A stretch of DNA of 64,000 nt, taken from the NCBI GenBank assembly GCA_017395215.1, contig JAFPVW010000137.1, positions 1-64,000 on the forward strand, written 5' to 3'. The position numbers and the translations under genes were made by a program. This DNA comes from Prevotella sp. GTDB taxonomy: Bacteria; Bacteroidota; Bacteroidia; Bacteroidales; Bacteroidaceae. The notes under the pieces are model-generated. The model was not told where the DNA came from. It saw only the letters and a program-made list of their open reading frames with translations, and searched no databases. This document shows positions 40,306-48,068 of the stretch, piece after piece (the first letter of the stretch is position 1; each line of letters opens with the position of its first letter).

Positions 40306-41256
40306 TTATAGGCCATTACTAAAAGACTCCTTTTTCCTTTTTAGTTCCTCTTCGGCAGCTCTTTTTTCATTTTGATATTTCAAGTTCTGTTCTTTTTCTG
40401 CCCTTTCTGCCTCATCAGCCATTTGAGGATTATATATTGTTAGGAATATTGCCCAATATTCTGTACTTAGGAGTCCTTCACGACTACTGCTTGATACGCC
40501 TGAACGAACATGGATGTCTTTATAAGTAAAATGCCAATTATCTGAGTTATTTGGCTTGCCATATTTTTTAGAAAGCCTATCCTTTATTCGTTCAACAATA
40601 TCTTTGCCTGAGCCTAAACCTTCACTATCATCATATTCGTGAGCATCATGAAAATAGTAGCGTACCCAAGTATTTGCAGATTCCAATCTGATAAGATATA
40701 GTTTATGGTTATGGAAACGACATCCGTCAATTCTAAAGTCATGGCCTGCAATCGTGATGCGACCATTCGTCTCTCTTTGAATTTTGGCTTTAATCGCTTC
40801 AAATTGCTTTTCAGACATACCAAATTTAAAATCACCAAATATAGAATCACCTTCTTGCGCATATAGTCTTTTAGATTCTTCAACCATCACCAAGGAATCT
40901 TTATAATTTTGGATGGAATCTTTTATGTGCTGTATGCTATCTTGTTTCGCTTGTTCAGCAAATATTATCTTGTTCTTTTCGCACATAATTTCAAACTCTT
41001 TATCTCTACGGATACTGGTATTATAATCAGACCATGCAAAGAGACCAAAAGTAATTCCGAAACCAACCACGCCAAGAAGTGTGAGGAATGATTTGTTTTT
41101 GTCATCCATTGCAGCTATAATGAGAACAAGTAGTGACAATCCGCCCCAAATGAACATGATAACAGTCTCTAATCCTTCACTAAATCCTGTAGTGAAAACT
41201 AGCAGTGTTGCAACCACAACACCAATTACTGTCCAGATAATTGCCTTTCTATTCAT
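40306..41256 (-). CDS. Membrane protein with coiled-coil domains, unknown
   Basis: 316 residues with three N-terminal transmembrane helices (about 7-26, 30-49, 58-76), a charged coiled coil (about 85-135), an alpha/beta domain (about 140-270; FKFGMSEKQFEAIKAKI and KDIVERIKDRLSKKYGKP) that recalls small sensor or chaperone-like domains, and a second coiled coil rich in E/K/R at the end. No family recognised. AT-rich base use suggests an accessory gene. Confidence 0.8.
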   Translation of the reverse strand: MNRKAIIWTVIGVVVATLLVFTTGFSEGLETVIMFIWGGLSLLVLIIAAMDDKNKSFLTLLGVVGFGITFGLFAWSDYNTSIRRDKEFEIMCEKNKIIFAEQAKQDSIQHIKDSIQNYKDSLVMVEESKRLYAQEGDSIFGDFKFGMSEKQFEAIKAKIQRETNGRITIAGHDFRIDGCRFHNHKLYLIRLESANTWVRYYFHDAHEYDDSEGLGSGKDIVERIKDRLSKKYGKPNNSDNWHFTYKDIHVRSGVSSSSREGLLSTEYWAIFLTIYNPQMADEAERAEKEQNLKYQNEKRAAEEELKRKKESFSNGL

Positions 41257-41294
41257 AACTCAAGTTAAATAAATCATATTACTATTATTGCTTT

Positions 41295-41460
41295 ATTAAA
41301 AAAGCGCAGGCCATTCCCACGCACTCCCAGCTCACCACAAGCCTCTGTAACCGTCGAAACGCCTGCGCATAATGCGCCGACGCTCTTGTTACAGATTGGC
41401 TCCATTTTTCCGAGGTGGTGATTGGGAGTGTAGAGCCTACTATGTCTTTTGTTCCTAAGA
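41295..41460 (-). ncRNA. Candidate structured RNA
   Basis: A minus-strand transcript from the -7 box at 41467 would fold extensively: CACTCCCA-ATCACCAC pairs with GTGGTGA-GC-TGGGAGTG, inside it TGTAAC pairs with GTTACA, CGTCG with CGACG and GCGCAT with ATGCGC. It ends with GGCCTGCGC followed by T6 (41297-41303), and GCGCAGGC upstream can pair with GCCTGCGC as terminator. The overlapping ORF has no protein-like features. The RNA family is unknown. 41475-41803 holds nothing I recognise. Confidence 0.5.
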
Positions 41461-41466
41461 ACGTTG

Positions 41467-41474
41467 CAAAATTA
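41467..41474 (-). promoter_or_regulatory. -7 box TAATTTTG of the candidate RNA
   Basis: Perfect core, seven to eight bases before the predicted RNA start. Confidence 0.6.
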
Positions 41475-41803
41475 CACAAAAAATTTCAAATTCGATGCAC
41501 AAAAATGCTAAAATCACACAAATTGAGGCCAATTTGTTCACTTTTTCGTTCAATCGTGTATTCAATGAAAGAAAAAATGCAATCTTTGCGTTCAGAATTT
41601 CATCTTCGAAGGAAAGAGAGCCTGACGTTTTCAAGAAGACAGAAAACTAGCACATTTCCAAGCCAAAAGCATTACGTGAAGACAAGAAGGACGATTGCTC
41701 ACACTTTATACGAGGCGTGAGTATTGGCGGTATCCAGCGACACACACGGGTCTGGATAGTTGTGCAATTACACGTTTCTGACACTATGTGTTCTCGGCAG
41801 AAT

Positions 41804-42304
41804 TCAAGTATGACTTGATTCTGCTCTCGCTAAAACGCAGCCTTCATGTATGGCGGCATACGTGGCGTTAGCGGCCACTAAGGTGATGGGGACGATAGAC
41901 CAAAATGTCATGGGGACTGCAATGAATAGCAGGAATCCCGCCCACTTGTTTGCGAGGGTGTGAGGGAAGCAACAGCGCCCGTACGTCGCGAGTGCCGAAA
42001 GCTGATTCGCGATTTTAATCACGACGATTACGCCTGCCCACAGCCAAAGCCATTGCGGCAATTCGAGTATCGGCAGTAGCTTCCAGGCACAACACGCTAC
42101 GAAGTAGATGTCTGCCACGCTATCCAGCAATGCTCCAGTCCTGCTAACGCACTTCAGCTTCCGGGCCAGCCACCCGTCGACTATATCGCTGATGCCACAG
42201 AGACCATAAATAATCCAAAACACCACACTCGTCACATCATAAAAGAGCAGGCCAAAAGAGCCTGCCATTCGGAGCAAAGTTATGATGTCCGGCAGTCGTC
42301 TCAT
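41804..42304 (-). CDS. CDP-alcohol phosphatidyltransferase
   Basis: 166 residues, integral membrane, with the complete family motif DGWLAR(x8)GALLDSVAD (residues about 43-65), the active site that transfers a phosphatidyl group from CDP-diacylglycerol to an alcohol. Four to five hydrophobic helices. Which phospholipid it makes (PG-P, PS or other) cannot be told. Last gene of a six-gene unit; it starts one base after the S41 peptidase stop. Confidence 0.92.
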   Translation of the reverse strand: MRRLPDIITLLRMAGSFGLLFYDVTSVVFWIIYGLCGISDIVDGWLARKLKCVSRTGALLDSVADIYFVACCAWKLLPILELPQWLWLWAGVIVVIKIANQLSALATYGRCCFPHTLANKWAGFLLFIAVPMTFWSIVPITLVAANATYAAIHEGCVLARAESSHT

Positions 42305-42305
42305 C

Positions 42306-43466
42306 TTATTTGTTTCCGTAATTCACAACAATATACTGCCACGAAGCATCTTTATCATCAAGATTAACTTTTACATCCGGTTCCATGCATTTGTCATCCA
42401 CCGTTGCAGCATCTGGACGGGCAAAGAACTTGCAGGAGATGCTACCCAGCACACCAGTATTGGGAAGACGGTAAGGGAGTACTTCGCCATAGTGCGAGGG
42501 CGAGAAGGTGGAGGTTGTGCCGATGATGGTGCCAATATGGTTGTCGCGAGCCAAGGTAAAGAGCATACCCGCACTGCTGAAAGTGCGTTTGCCCATGACG
42601 AAGACTACCTGGCCTTCAAATAACTTCGGCTGTTGGAAGTCTGCAGGAATCTTCGGTGCAGGCATCTGATAGAGTTCGTTCTTGTGGCCGTCGTCCTCCC
42701 AATTCTTCTTGGCTACGGCTATCCTTGGATTATAGGCTGCCATGAGGTCAGAGAAACGGAGATAGGTTGTAAAAAACTTCATCTTGTCCAAGGGATAGAG
42801 ATGCATGAGTAGCTCGTCGCAGAGTTGGCTGCTACCGCCGTTGTTATACTGCGCATCTACAACCAGCGTTCTTACACCGTTCTCGTCCATCTTGGCAAAC
42901 ATATCATCGAGGAACTTAGCGAAAGGATAGTCCTTCGCATTTACGCACTGGTTGAACTGGAGATAGCAGATGTTATAGTCCGGGAATATCTGATAGTCGT
43001 AGTTGGAATCATGGCGACGCATGATATGCTCCCTGTCAATAGGCCCGGGAACATCTGCCGTCTCGTCTTTCTTATTTACCTTCTGCTTACTCTCCTGCAT
43101 ACGTTTCATTGTTGTAAGGTCAGTATGCTTGTCATGGAGAGGTCCTAACACGTCAATGAGAGCATCGGCAAAGGCCTCGTCGGTCTCAATGTTCCTGCAC
43201 TTTTCCAAGAGGGCCTGTTTCTTGGTAAACCATTCAGCACGTCGCTCTGCCTTAATATAATAAGGATGTGTGTCAGCCACCATGTCCATAAAGAGGATAG
43301 CATCCTTCTGATACTTGTTGCCCGACTGGTATTCCTGCACAGTCTGATAGACGGAGTCGCTGAGGGGTTTGAACTGGTCCGGCTGGAGTTGTGAGAAGCA
43401 CTGGTTGGCGCTTGCAAATAGCAGCGTCAGCAACATCAAGCACCATTGGCATAATGTTCGTTTCAT
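42306..43466 (-). CDS. S41-family peptidase
   Basis: 386 residues with signal peptide (ends CFSQ). It has the C-terminal processing protease fold without a PDZ domain: ICYLQFNQCVN, RTLVVDAQYNNGGSSQ (substrate-binding loop) and VVFVMGKRTFSSAGMLF, where TFSSAG holds the catalytic Ser. Probably periplasmic. Fifth gene of the unit starting at 45918. Confidence 0.9.
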   Translation of the reverse strand: MKRTLCQWCLMLLTLLFASANQCFSQLQPDQFKPLSDSVYQTVQEYQSGNKYQKDAILFMDMVADTHPYYIKAERRAEWFTKKQALLEKCRNIETDEAFADALIDVLGPLHDKHTDLTTMKRMQESKQKVNKKDETADVPGPIDREHIMRRHDSNYDYQIFPDYNICYLQFNQCVNAKDYPFAKFLDDMFAKMDENGVRTLVVDAQYNNGGSSQLCDELLMHLYPLDKMKFFTTYLRFSDLMAAYNPRIAVAKKNWEDDGHKNELYQMPAPKIPADFQQPKLFEGQVVFVMGKRTFSSAGMLFTLARDNHIGTIIGTTSTFSPSHYGEVLPYRLPNTGVLGSISCKFFARPDAATVDDKCMEPDVKVNLDDKDASWQYIVVNYGNK

Positions 43467-43486
43467 ATTTCCAATTCAGTTAGATA

Positions 43487-44218
43487 TTACTCAATCACGA
43501 AACTACGAGGATAGAAATCACTGTAGAAACGGCCGTCGGTGGCGGTGAACTTCAAGACGCAGTAGTTAGGGTCGGTTACACTACCGGGATAGTACTGCTC
43601 GTCGCCATCGTGCCAGATCATCTCTTTTGAGGCTGCATCCGTCAGCACCTCCATCGTACCCCGTAGCATCATACCCTTGAAGCCTTTTGCATCGCAGAAA
43701 TAGATGCTGGCTTTGGGATTGGCCTTGTATTGAGCTACGCGTATTGAGAATGTGTTGGTTGTAAAGTAGAAGGTTTTGATACCCTCACGCTTGCGCGGCT
43801 TCAACATAGCCTTGGTCCAAGGAAAACCTTCTTGGTCTACTGATGAGATGTAAGCGATGGGCAGTTTGTCGGCCATCTTTGCAATGAGTTCTTTAACGCC
43901 TGCCAAAGCGGGGTTAACATTCATGACCGCATCGTTACTAACATCCAGCGTTTGGCGCCAGCGCTTCAGCTGTGGGAAATAGGTTTTCATCATCCCAATG
44001 TACTCCTCTTTGGTGATGGGCTTCTCCAACCCCTCGTTGACAGCGCCAACAAACTGCGAGCAATGCTCAATCATCTCTTCCATCGTGCAGTCCTGCAGGA
44101 ACTTGCCATCCCTGTAGCAGTACATGCAATAATCTTCATTCTTACTTCCGTCGGCATTAGTGCCGAGAATTTCTTCTGTTAGCGGCATGCCGCAACTCTG
44201 ACAAAATCTCTGTTCCAT
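43487..44218 (-). CDS. Zinc-ribbon plus pyridoxamine-oxidase-like protein
   Basis: 243 residues. The N-terminal zinc-ribbon domain (about 1-85) has CQSCGMPL and CMYCYRDG; the C-terminal flavin-binding split-barrel domain (about 110-243; AYISSVDQEGFPWTKAM, FYFTTNTFSIRVAQ, SIYFCDA, LRGTMEVL) is of pyridoxamine 5'-phosphate oxidase type. This fusion is found in Firmicutes and Bacteroidota. It probably binds FMN or F420-like flavin; the reaction is unknown. Confidence 0.88.
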   Translation of the reverse strand: MEQRFCQSCGMPLTEEILGTNADGSKNEDYCMYCYRDGKFLQDCTMEEMIEHCSQFVGAVNEGLEKPITKEEYIGMMKTYFPQLKRWRQTLDVSNDAVMNVNPALAGVKELIAKMADKLPIAYISSVDQEGFPWTKAMLKPRKREGIKTFYFTTNTFSIRVAQYKANPKASIYFCDAKGFKGMMLRGTMEVLTDAASKEMIWHDGDEQYYPGSVTDPNYCVLKFTATDGRFYSDFYPRSFVIE

Positions 44219-44225
44219 AATATCT

Positions 44226-44750
44226 TTATTTGTTAAGTTTCAGTCTCAATACTCTAATTGGTCTGTTCTCACCTTGATACTGATTCACATCGATGCAGGT
44301 TTCGCCTGTTGGAACAAAACCGCACTTCTCCATCACTCGGCCTGAGGCGGGGTTGTCAACGAAGTGGCCGCTGATGAGTGATTTGACACCTGTCGCTTGT
44401 CTGATATGGTCTAACATCAGCAGCAGAGCCTCCGTACAGATACCACGATTCCAATAGGGCTTAGCCACCCAATAGCCGATAAGCGGTTCACCCTCGCGAG
44501 CCGGCAGATTGCATTCGCACGATGGGCCGTAACCCATAGCACCAATAGCCTCACCAGTTTCTTTCAACTCAATAGCCCAAGTGTGCAGCGCATCATTAAA
44601 TACTGTACGGATAATCTTTAGACTTTCCTCCACACTCTTATGCGGTGGCCAGCCTGCACGAGACCCGACATCAGGATCGGAAGCCCACTTATACAGCGTC
44701 TCTGCATCACTGTCTCGCCAAGGGCGTAGTATAATACGATCAGTTTCCAT
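44226..44750 (-). CDS. GNAT acetyltransferase (RimJ/RimL type)
   Basis: 174 residues. METDRIILRPWRDSDAETLY is the standard start of RimJ/RimL-like N-acetyltransferases; GYWVAKPYWNRGICTEALLL carries the acetyl-CoA loop, followed by SLISGHFVDNPASGRVMEKC GFV. The substrate is probably a protein N-terminus or small molecule. It lies 7 bases from both neighbours. Confidence 0.93.
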   Translation of the reverse strand: METDRIILRPWRDSDAETLYKWASDPDVGSRAGWPPHKSVEESLKIIRTVFNDALHTWAIELKETGEAIGAMGYGPSCECNLPAREGEPLIGYWVAKPYWNRGICTEALLLMLDHIRQATGVKSLISGHFVDNPASGRVMEKCGFVPTGETCIDVNQYQGENRPIRVLRLKLNK

Positions 44751-44757
44751 ATCAGTT

Positions 44758-45279
44758 TTATTTGAATTTCCCGCTGAGAATCCTTTTGCGCAGACTCGTT
44801 ACAGCGGGCTTGTAATAGTCTATCTCCATCGCTTCAAGGGTGCGCTTCAACTCATCCATCAGTTCTGGATAAAAGCTGCATATGCGATAAGCGAGCTTCA
44901 TGCAGAGCGTTTGGATACCGGGGAACTCCTCAATGCTGACCATGTGCTCGAAACAGAAGTCAAGGAATTCTGTCCGCAGGTCATCCTCGTCCATCTTCAA
45001 TCGCTCGATGATGTTCAGAGTCAGCCGCCTGACAGACGAATTTTCCGTCTGCATGGCCTGGTCTGTCAGTTCATTGAGTATCACCTGCAATTCTGACAGC
45101 TCCTCGTCGGTGGCCTTGGTCAGTCCCCACAAGGCACTCCTCGCCACGCGGTAGTCTTTATCGAAGACATATCGTCGTGCAAAGCCGAGGAAATCGCCTG
45201 TAGCCCTGACTTCCCGATAAATCTCCTGCGCACCACCCTCAGAAAAGGTCTGCCTCAGTCTCTCGCTCGTTATTGCCAT
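44758..45279 (-). CDS. Helical (HEAT-like) protein, unknown
   Basis: 173 residues, all-helical, without signal peptide. Repeated helix pairs (RVARSALWGLTKATDEELSE, SSVRRLTLNIIERLKMDEDD, GIQTLCMKLAYRICSFYPEL) suggest a HEAT/ARM repeat protein. It sits between two acetyltransferase genes and may assist one of them. No family name can be given. Confidence 0.8.
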   Translation of the reverse strand: MAITSERLRQTFSEGGAQEIYREVRATGDFLGFARRYVFDKDYRVARSALWGLTKATDEELSELQVILNELTDQAMQTENSSVRRLTLNIIERLKMDEDDLRTEFLDFCFEHMVSIEEFPGIQTLCMKLAYRICSFYPELMDELKRTLEAMEIDYYKPAVTSLRKRILSGKFK

Positions 45280-45288
45280 AGTAACTCT

Positions 45289-45918
45289 TTATTCCTCGTA
45301 TCCTAATTGTCCTGGCAGGCGGAGTTTCTCCTTTTGCGGGAAGGTTGCTTCGTAGGCTTCGAAGACATCCGGATTATCGTCGGCCACGAAGTAGCCCTTG
45401 GGAGGACAGTAAGTTCCCTCGCGATTGCCCCAATAGCCGGGAATCAGCTCTTGGGCAAGGAAATAAGGCACTTCAGACTCTCGCGGCTCGGCATGATAGT
45501 GGATGTTCAGCTTGCTGGCCAGGTCGAAGCCTGCATGTTTGTAGAAGTCGATATTGCCTTCCATCTGTAGCATGCCGATGCCCATTTCCTTGGCCTTCTC
45601 TAAGGCATAATTCAGTAGCTTCAGGCCGTAGCCTTTGCGCTTGTAGTCGGGGTGGATGCTGATGGGGCCGAATGTCCAAGAAGGGAAATGGGAACCATCA
45701 TCAAGGATGATTTCTGCCTTCGAGAACATCACATGGCCGATGATGCGGTTATCCTCCTCCATCACCAGGTCAAGTTCTGGGATAAAGTCGGGATTGGTGC
45801 GATACTGATTGAGCACGTAATGCTCTGTGCATCCAGGACGATAGACGTTCCAGAATGCCTCACGTGTGAGGTTCTCCACCTCACGGTAATCTTTGGGTTG
45901 TTCTATACGGATATTCAT
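45289..45918 (-). CDS. GNAT acetyltransferase (YhbS-like)
   Basis: 209 residues. MNIRIEQPKDYREVENLTRE start, TFGPISIHPDYKRKGYGLKL with the acetyl-CoA loop, and a C-terminal extension (PYFLAQELIPGYWGNREGTY) typical of predicted YhbS-like acetyltransferases. First gene of the six-gene unit; the promoter core TAACTTTG is at 45946-45953. Confidence 0.93.
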   Translation of the reverse strand: MNIRIEQPKDYREVENLTREAFWNVYRPGCTEHYVLNQYRTNPDFIPELDLVMEEDNRIIGHVMFSKAEIILDDGSHFPSWTFGPISIHPDYKRKGYGLKLLNYALEKAKEMGIGMLQMEGNIDFYKHAGFDLASKLNIHYHAEPRESEVPYFLAQELIPGYWGNREGTYCPPKGYFVADDNPDVFEAYEATFPQKEKLRLPGQLGYEE

Positions 45919-45945
45919 TGTTACCTGTTTTTATATTTGACGATG

Positions 45946-45953
45946 CAAAGTTA
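45946..45953 (-). promoter_or_regulatory. -7 box TAACTTTG of the six-gene operon
   Basis: Core 28 bases before ATG 45918. All six following genes are spaced by 1-20 bases. Confidence 0.7.
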
Positions 45954-46137
45954 CATATAGTTGCAGAATCGGCCAAATTTCTGGGATAAAATGCTTCCTT
46001 TCTGTGACGAATGGAGCACCTGGCGTTGTCGAACTGGCCGGTAATACGTGCAGTTAATGCCGACTTTGTTGGTTAAAGGCACAGGCAAAGTCGGAGTAAC
46101 ACGCCGGCAAAGCCGTTGTTTACCCTTGGCTAAAGTT

Positions 46138-46221
46138 AAAACTGCGCCAATGGATGCTAAAACGATGCCAATGGATAATAAAACGCCGACAATAGATGAT
46201 AAAACGCCGACAATGTTTGGT
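46138..46221. repeat. Four copies of a 21-bp tandem repeat
   Basis: Unit AAAACGCCGACAATAGATGAT in four variants (46138, 46159, 46180, 46201). The plus strand stays open through it (7-residue repeat KTPTIDD-like), but no protein family fits. It lies directly downstream of the receptor remnant on the minus strand. Confidence 0.75.
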
Positions 46222-46230
46222 ATTTACGAC

Positions 46231-46322
46231 TTACATCCTCGCCTTCTGCTTTTCGCCGGCACCAGAGCCGCGATACTTCGAGCGGGCCTCGTTGAACTTC
46301 CATGTGAGGTCGAGCATTACAC
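46231..46322 (-). pseudogene. C-terminal remnant of an outer-membrane receptor
   Basis: Minus-strand frame: MLDLTWKFNEARSKYRGSGA, then GEKQKARM and a stop. This agrees with the C-terminal end of Prevotella outer-membrane beta-barrel (TonB-linked) proteins. The rest of the gene is missing. Confidence 0.55.
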
Positions 46323-46362
46323 AATAGGGACTCTTTTTGTGTACTTTTTTATGTACGCAGAG

Positions 46363-46674
46363 TCATTTTCTACTTTTTAGCTTTTCAATGAGTTCCGTCA
46401 CGTCGGTGATATCAACCTTGCCGTCGGCGTTCATGTCGGCAGCTTCTTCAAAGAACTGTACAGGCTTCTGTCCGAGGATGTGGCTAATGGTTGTCATCAC
46501 GTCCAGGGCATCGACAGCGCCGCTGCCTGTAACATCTCCTGAAATAAGAATCGGCGACATGTCAGAATCAATTATTACACGATGATTAGAACCATATTTT
46601 TTTAGGCATTCACAGTCTCGGATATACGCCACAACACTTAGTCTGCTTTTATCCTGGATATTGCTATGAGCCAA
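46363..46674 (-). pseudogene. Dockerin-like C-terminal fragment
   Basis: About 100 residues open on the 5' side only with a TTG start. The C-terminal half has two calcium-loop repeats as in dockerin type I: GDVTGSGAVDALDVMTTISH and DMNADGKVDITDVTELIEKL. Such domains usually end a much larger secreted protein. No upstream part is present here, so it is most likely a fragment. Confidence 0.7.
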
Positions 46675-46842
46675 TTATATCCAGCCTTTTTCTGCAGGAG
46701 ATCTGGCAGAAGTCTTATCTGTTCATCATATTCGTGCGGGATTTAAGGCTGATTCAGGGGCCTTTCAAGCCTTATTAACTGAACACGAAGACACGAAGAA
46801 TAAATGCCTCAATAATTCTCCACCGGGGGAAATGAAGCGTCT

Positions 46843-46851
46843 GGGGGGGGG
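46843..46851. repeat. G9 homopolymer in intergenic region
   Basis: Nine consecutive G in the gap 46675-47030. The same gap holds an inverted repeat (TTACATCTTACATTTT at 46862 with AAAATGTAAGTTGTAA at 46911) and the hairpin at 46943. Confidence 0.6.
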
Positions 46852-46942
46852 TGAGAGAATCTTACATCTTACATTTTAATATTTTCACCCGGCGATTGAT
46901 TTGAAAACCAAAAATGTAAGTTGTAAGTTTGTAAGTCAGGAG

Positions 46943-46977
46943 GCGCCACCTCATACGAGGCGGCGCGTGGATTTTTT
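46943..46977 (+). terminator. Terminator-like hairpin before guaA
   Basis: GCGCCACCTC-ATAC-GAGGCGGCGC (one mismatch) followed by six T at 46972. It shields the guaA promoter from read-through. Confidence 0.6.
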
Positions 46978-47030
46978 CGCGCGTTACGTATAAAAAGGGG
47001 CTGAAGTTGGCGTATGTCAGAAAAAAGATG

Positions 47031-47038
47031 TAACTTTG
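47031..47038 (+). promoter_or_regulatory. -7 box TAACTTTG for guaA-like gene
   Basis: Core 44 bases before ATG 47083; TTGG about 21 bases upstream. Confidence 0.7.
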
Positions 47039-47082
47039 CAACCCAATTACCAACGTATTATTCACTAAAACGAAAAAAAATT

Positions 47083-48066
47083 ATGACTACAGGTAACGTG
47101 CGGCCGGCTGACATGGAGCGCATCACGACTCCCGCCCTGGCCCAACAATACATTGACGAGCAAATCAAGGAGCTGCGTGCTCAGATTGGCGACAAGAAGG
47201 TGCTGCTGGCCCTGTCGGGCGGCGTAGACTCCTCGGTGGTGGCTGCCCTGCTGATCAAGGCCGTGGGCCGCCAGCTGGTGTCGGTTCACGTGAACCACGG
47301 ACTGCTGCGCAAGGGAGAGCCCGAGCAGGTGGTGCGCGTGTTCCGCGACGAGCTGAACGCCAATCTGGTGTATGTCGACGCCACCGACCGCTTCCTTGAC
47401 AAACTGGCCGGCGTGGCCGACCCTGAGCAGAAGCGCAAGATCATCGGCGCTGAGTTCATCCGCGTGTTCGAGGAGGAGGCCCGCAAGCTCGAGGGCATCA
47501 GCTTCCTGGCCCAAGGCACCATCTATCCCGACATTGTGGAGTCAGGTCCCGTGAAGTCGCACCACAACGTGGGCGGTCTGCCCGACGACATGCAGTTTGA
47601 GCTGGTAGAGCCCATCAAGCTGCTGTTCAAGGACGAGGTGCGCGTGGTGGGCAAGCAGCTGGGACTGCCCGACAACATGGTCTACCGCCAGCCGTTCCCC
47701 GGCCCCGGCCTGGGCGTGCGCTGCACGGGTGCCATCACGCGCGACCGTCTGGAGGCGCTGCGCGAGAGCGACGCCATCCTGCGCGAGGAGTTTGCTAAGA
47801 ACGGACTGGAGGGCAAGGTGTGGCAGTACTTCACCGTGGTGCCCGACTACAAGTCGACGGGCGTGAAGGACAACAAGCGGAGCTGGGACTGGCCGGTCAT
47901 CATCCGTGCGGTGAACACGCGCGACGCCATGACGGCCACGATTGAGGAAATCCCCTACCCGCTGCTGCACCACATCACGCAGCGCATCGTGACAGAGGTG
48001 CCGGGCGTGAACCGCGTGCTCTACGACCTGACGCCGAAGCCCACGGGCACGATTGAGTGGGAGTAG
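47083..48066 (+). CDS. guaA: GMP synthase, ATP-pyrophosphatase part only
   Basis: 327 residues from ATG 47083. The frame is open to 47014, but that stretch contains the -7 box. It corresponds to the C-terminal two thirds of GuaA: P-loop LALSGGVDSSVVA (about 41-53), QGTIYPDIVES, KSHHNVGGLP, RQPFPGPGLGVRC and the dimerisation domain ending PTGTIEWE. The N-terminal glutamine amidotransferase domain is absent, as in archaeal GuaAb. It should form GMP from XMP using ammonia directly or from a separate glutaminase, which is not in this window. Confidence 0.93.
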   Translation: MTTGNVRPADMERITTPALAQQYIDEQIKELRAQIGDKKVLLALSGGVDSSVVAALLIKAVGRQLVSVHVNHGLLRKGEPEQVVRVFRDELNANLVYVDATDRFLDKLAGVADPEQKRKIIGAEFIRVFEEEARKLEGISFLAQGTIYPDIVESGPVKSHHNVGGLPDDMQFELVEPIKLLFKDEVRVVGKQLGLPDNMVYRQPFPGPGLGVRCTGAITRDRLEALRESDAILREEFAKNGLEGKVWQYFTVVPDYKSTGVKDNKRSWDWPVIIRAVNTRDAMTATIEEIPYPLLHHITQRIVTEVPGVNRVLYDLTPKPTGTIEWE

Positions 48067-48068
48067 GC

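Noticed and set aside
41285..41479. 64-codon ORF on the minus strand (MCNFATFLGTKDIVGS...)
   Set aside because: It starts inside the promoter core and covers the nested hairpins; the base-pairing pattern explains the sequence better than a protein does.
46138..46221. CRISPR array from the four 21-bp repeats
   Set aside because: The units are contiguous with no spacers and vary in sequence; it is a simple tandem repeat. No CRISPR array was seen in the window.
46843..46851. G9 tract as phase-variation switch
   Set aside because: It lies in a gap without an adjacent start codon or promoter core whose spacing it could alter; the guaA promoter is 180 bases away behind a terminator-like hairpin.
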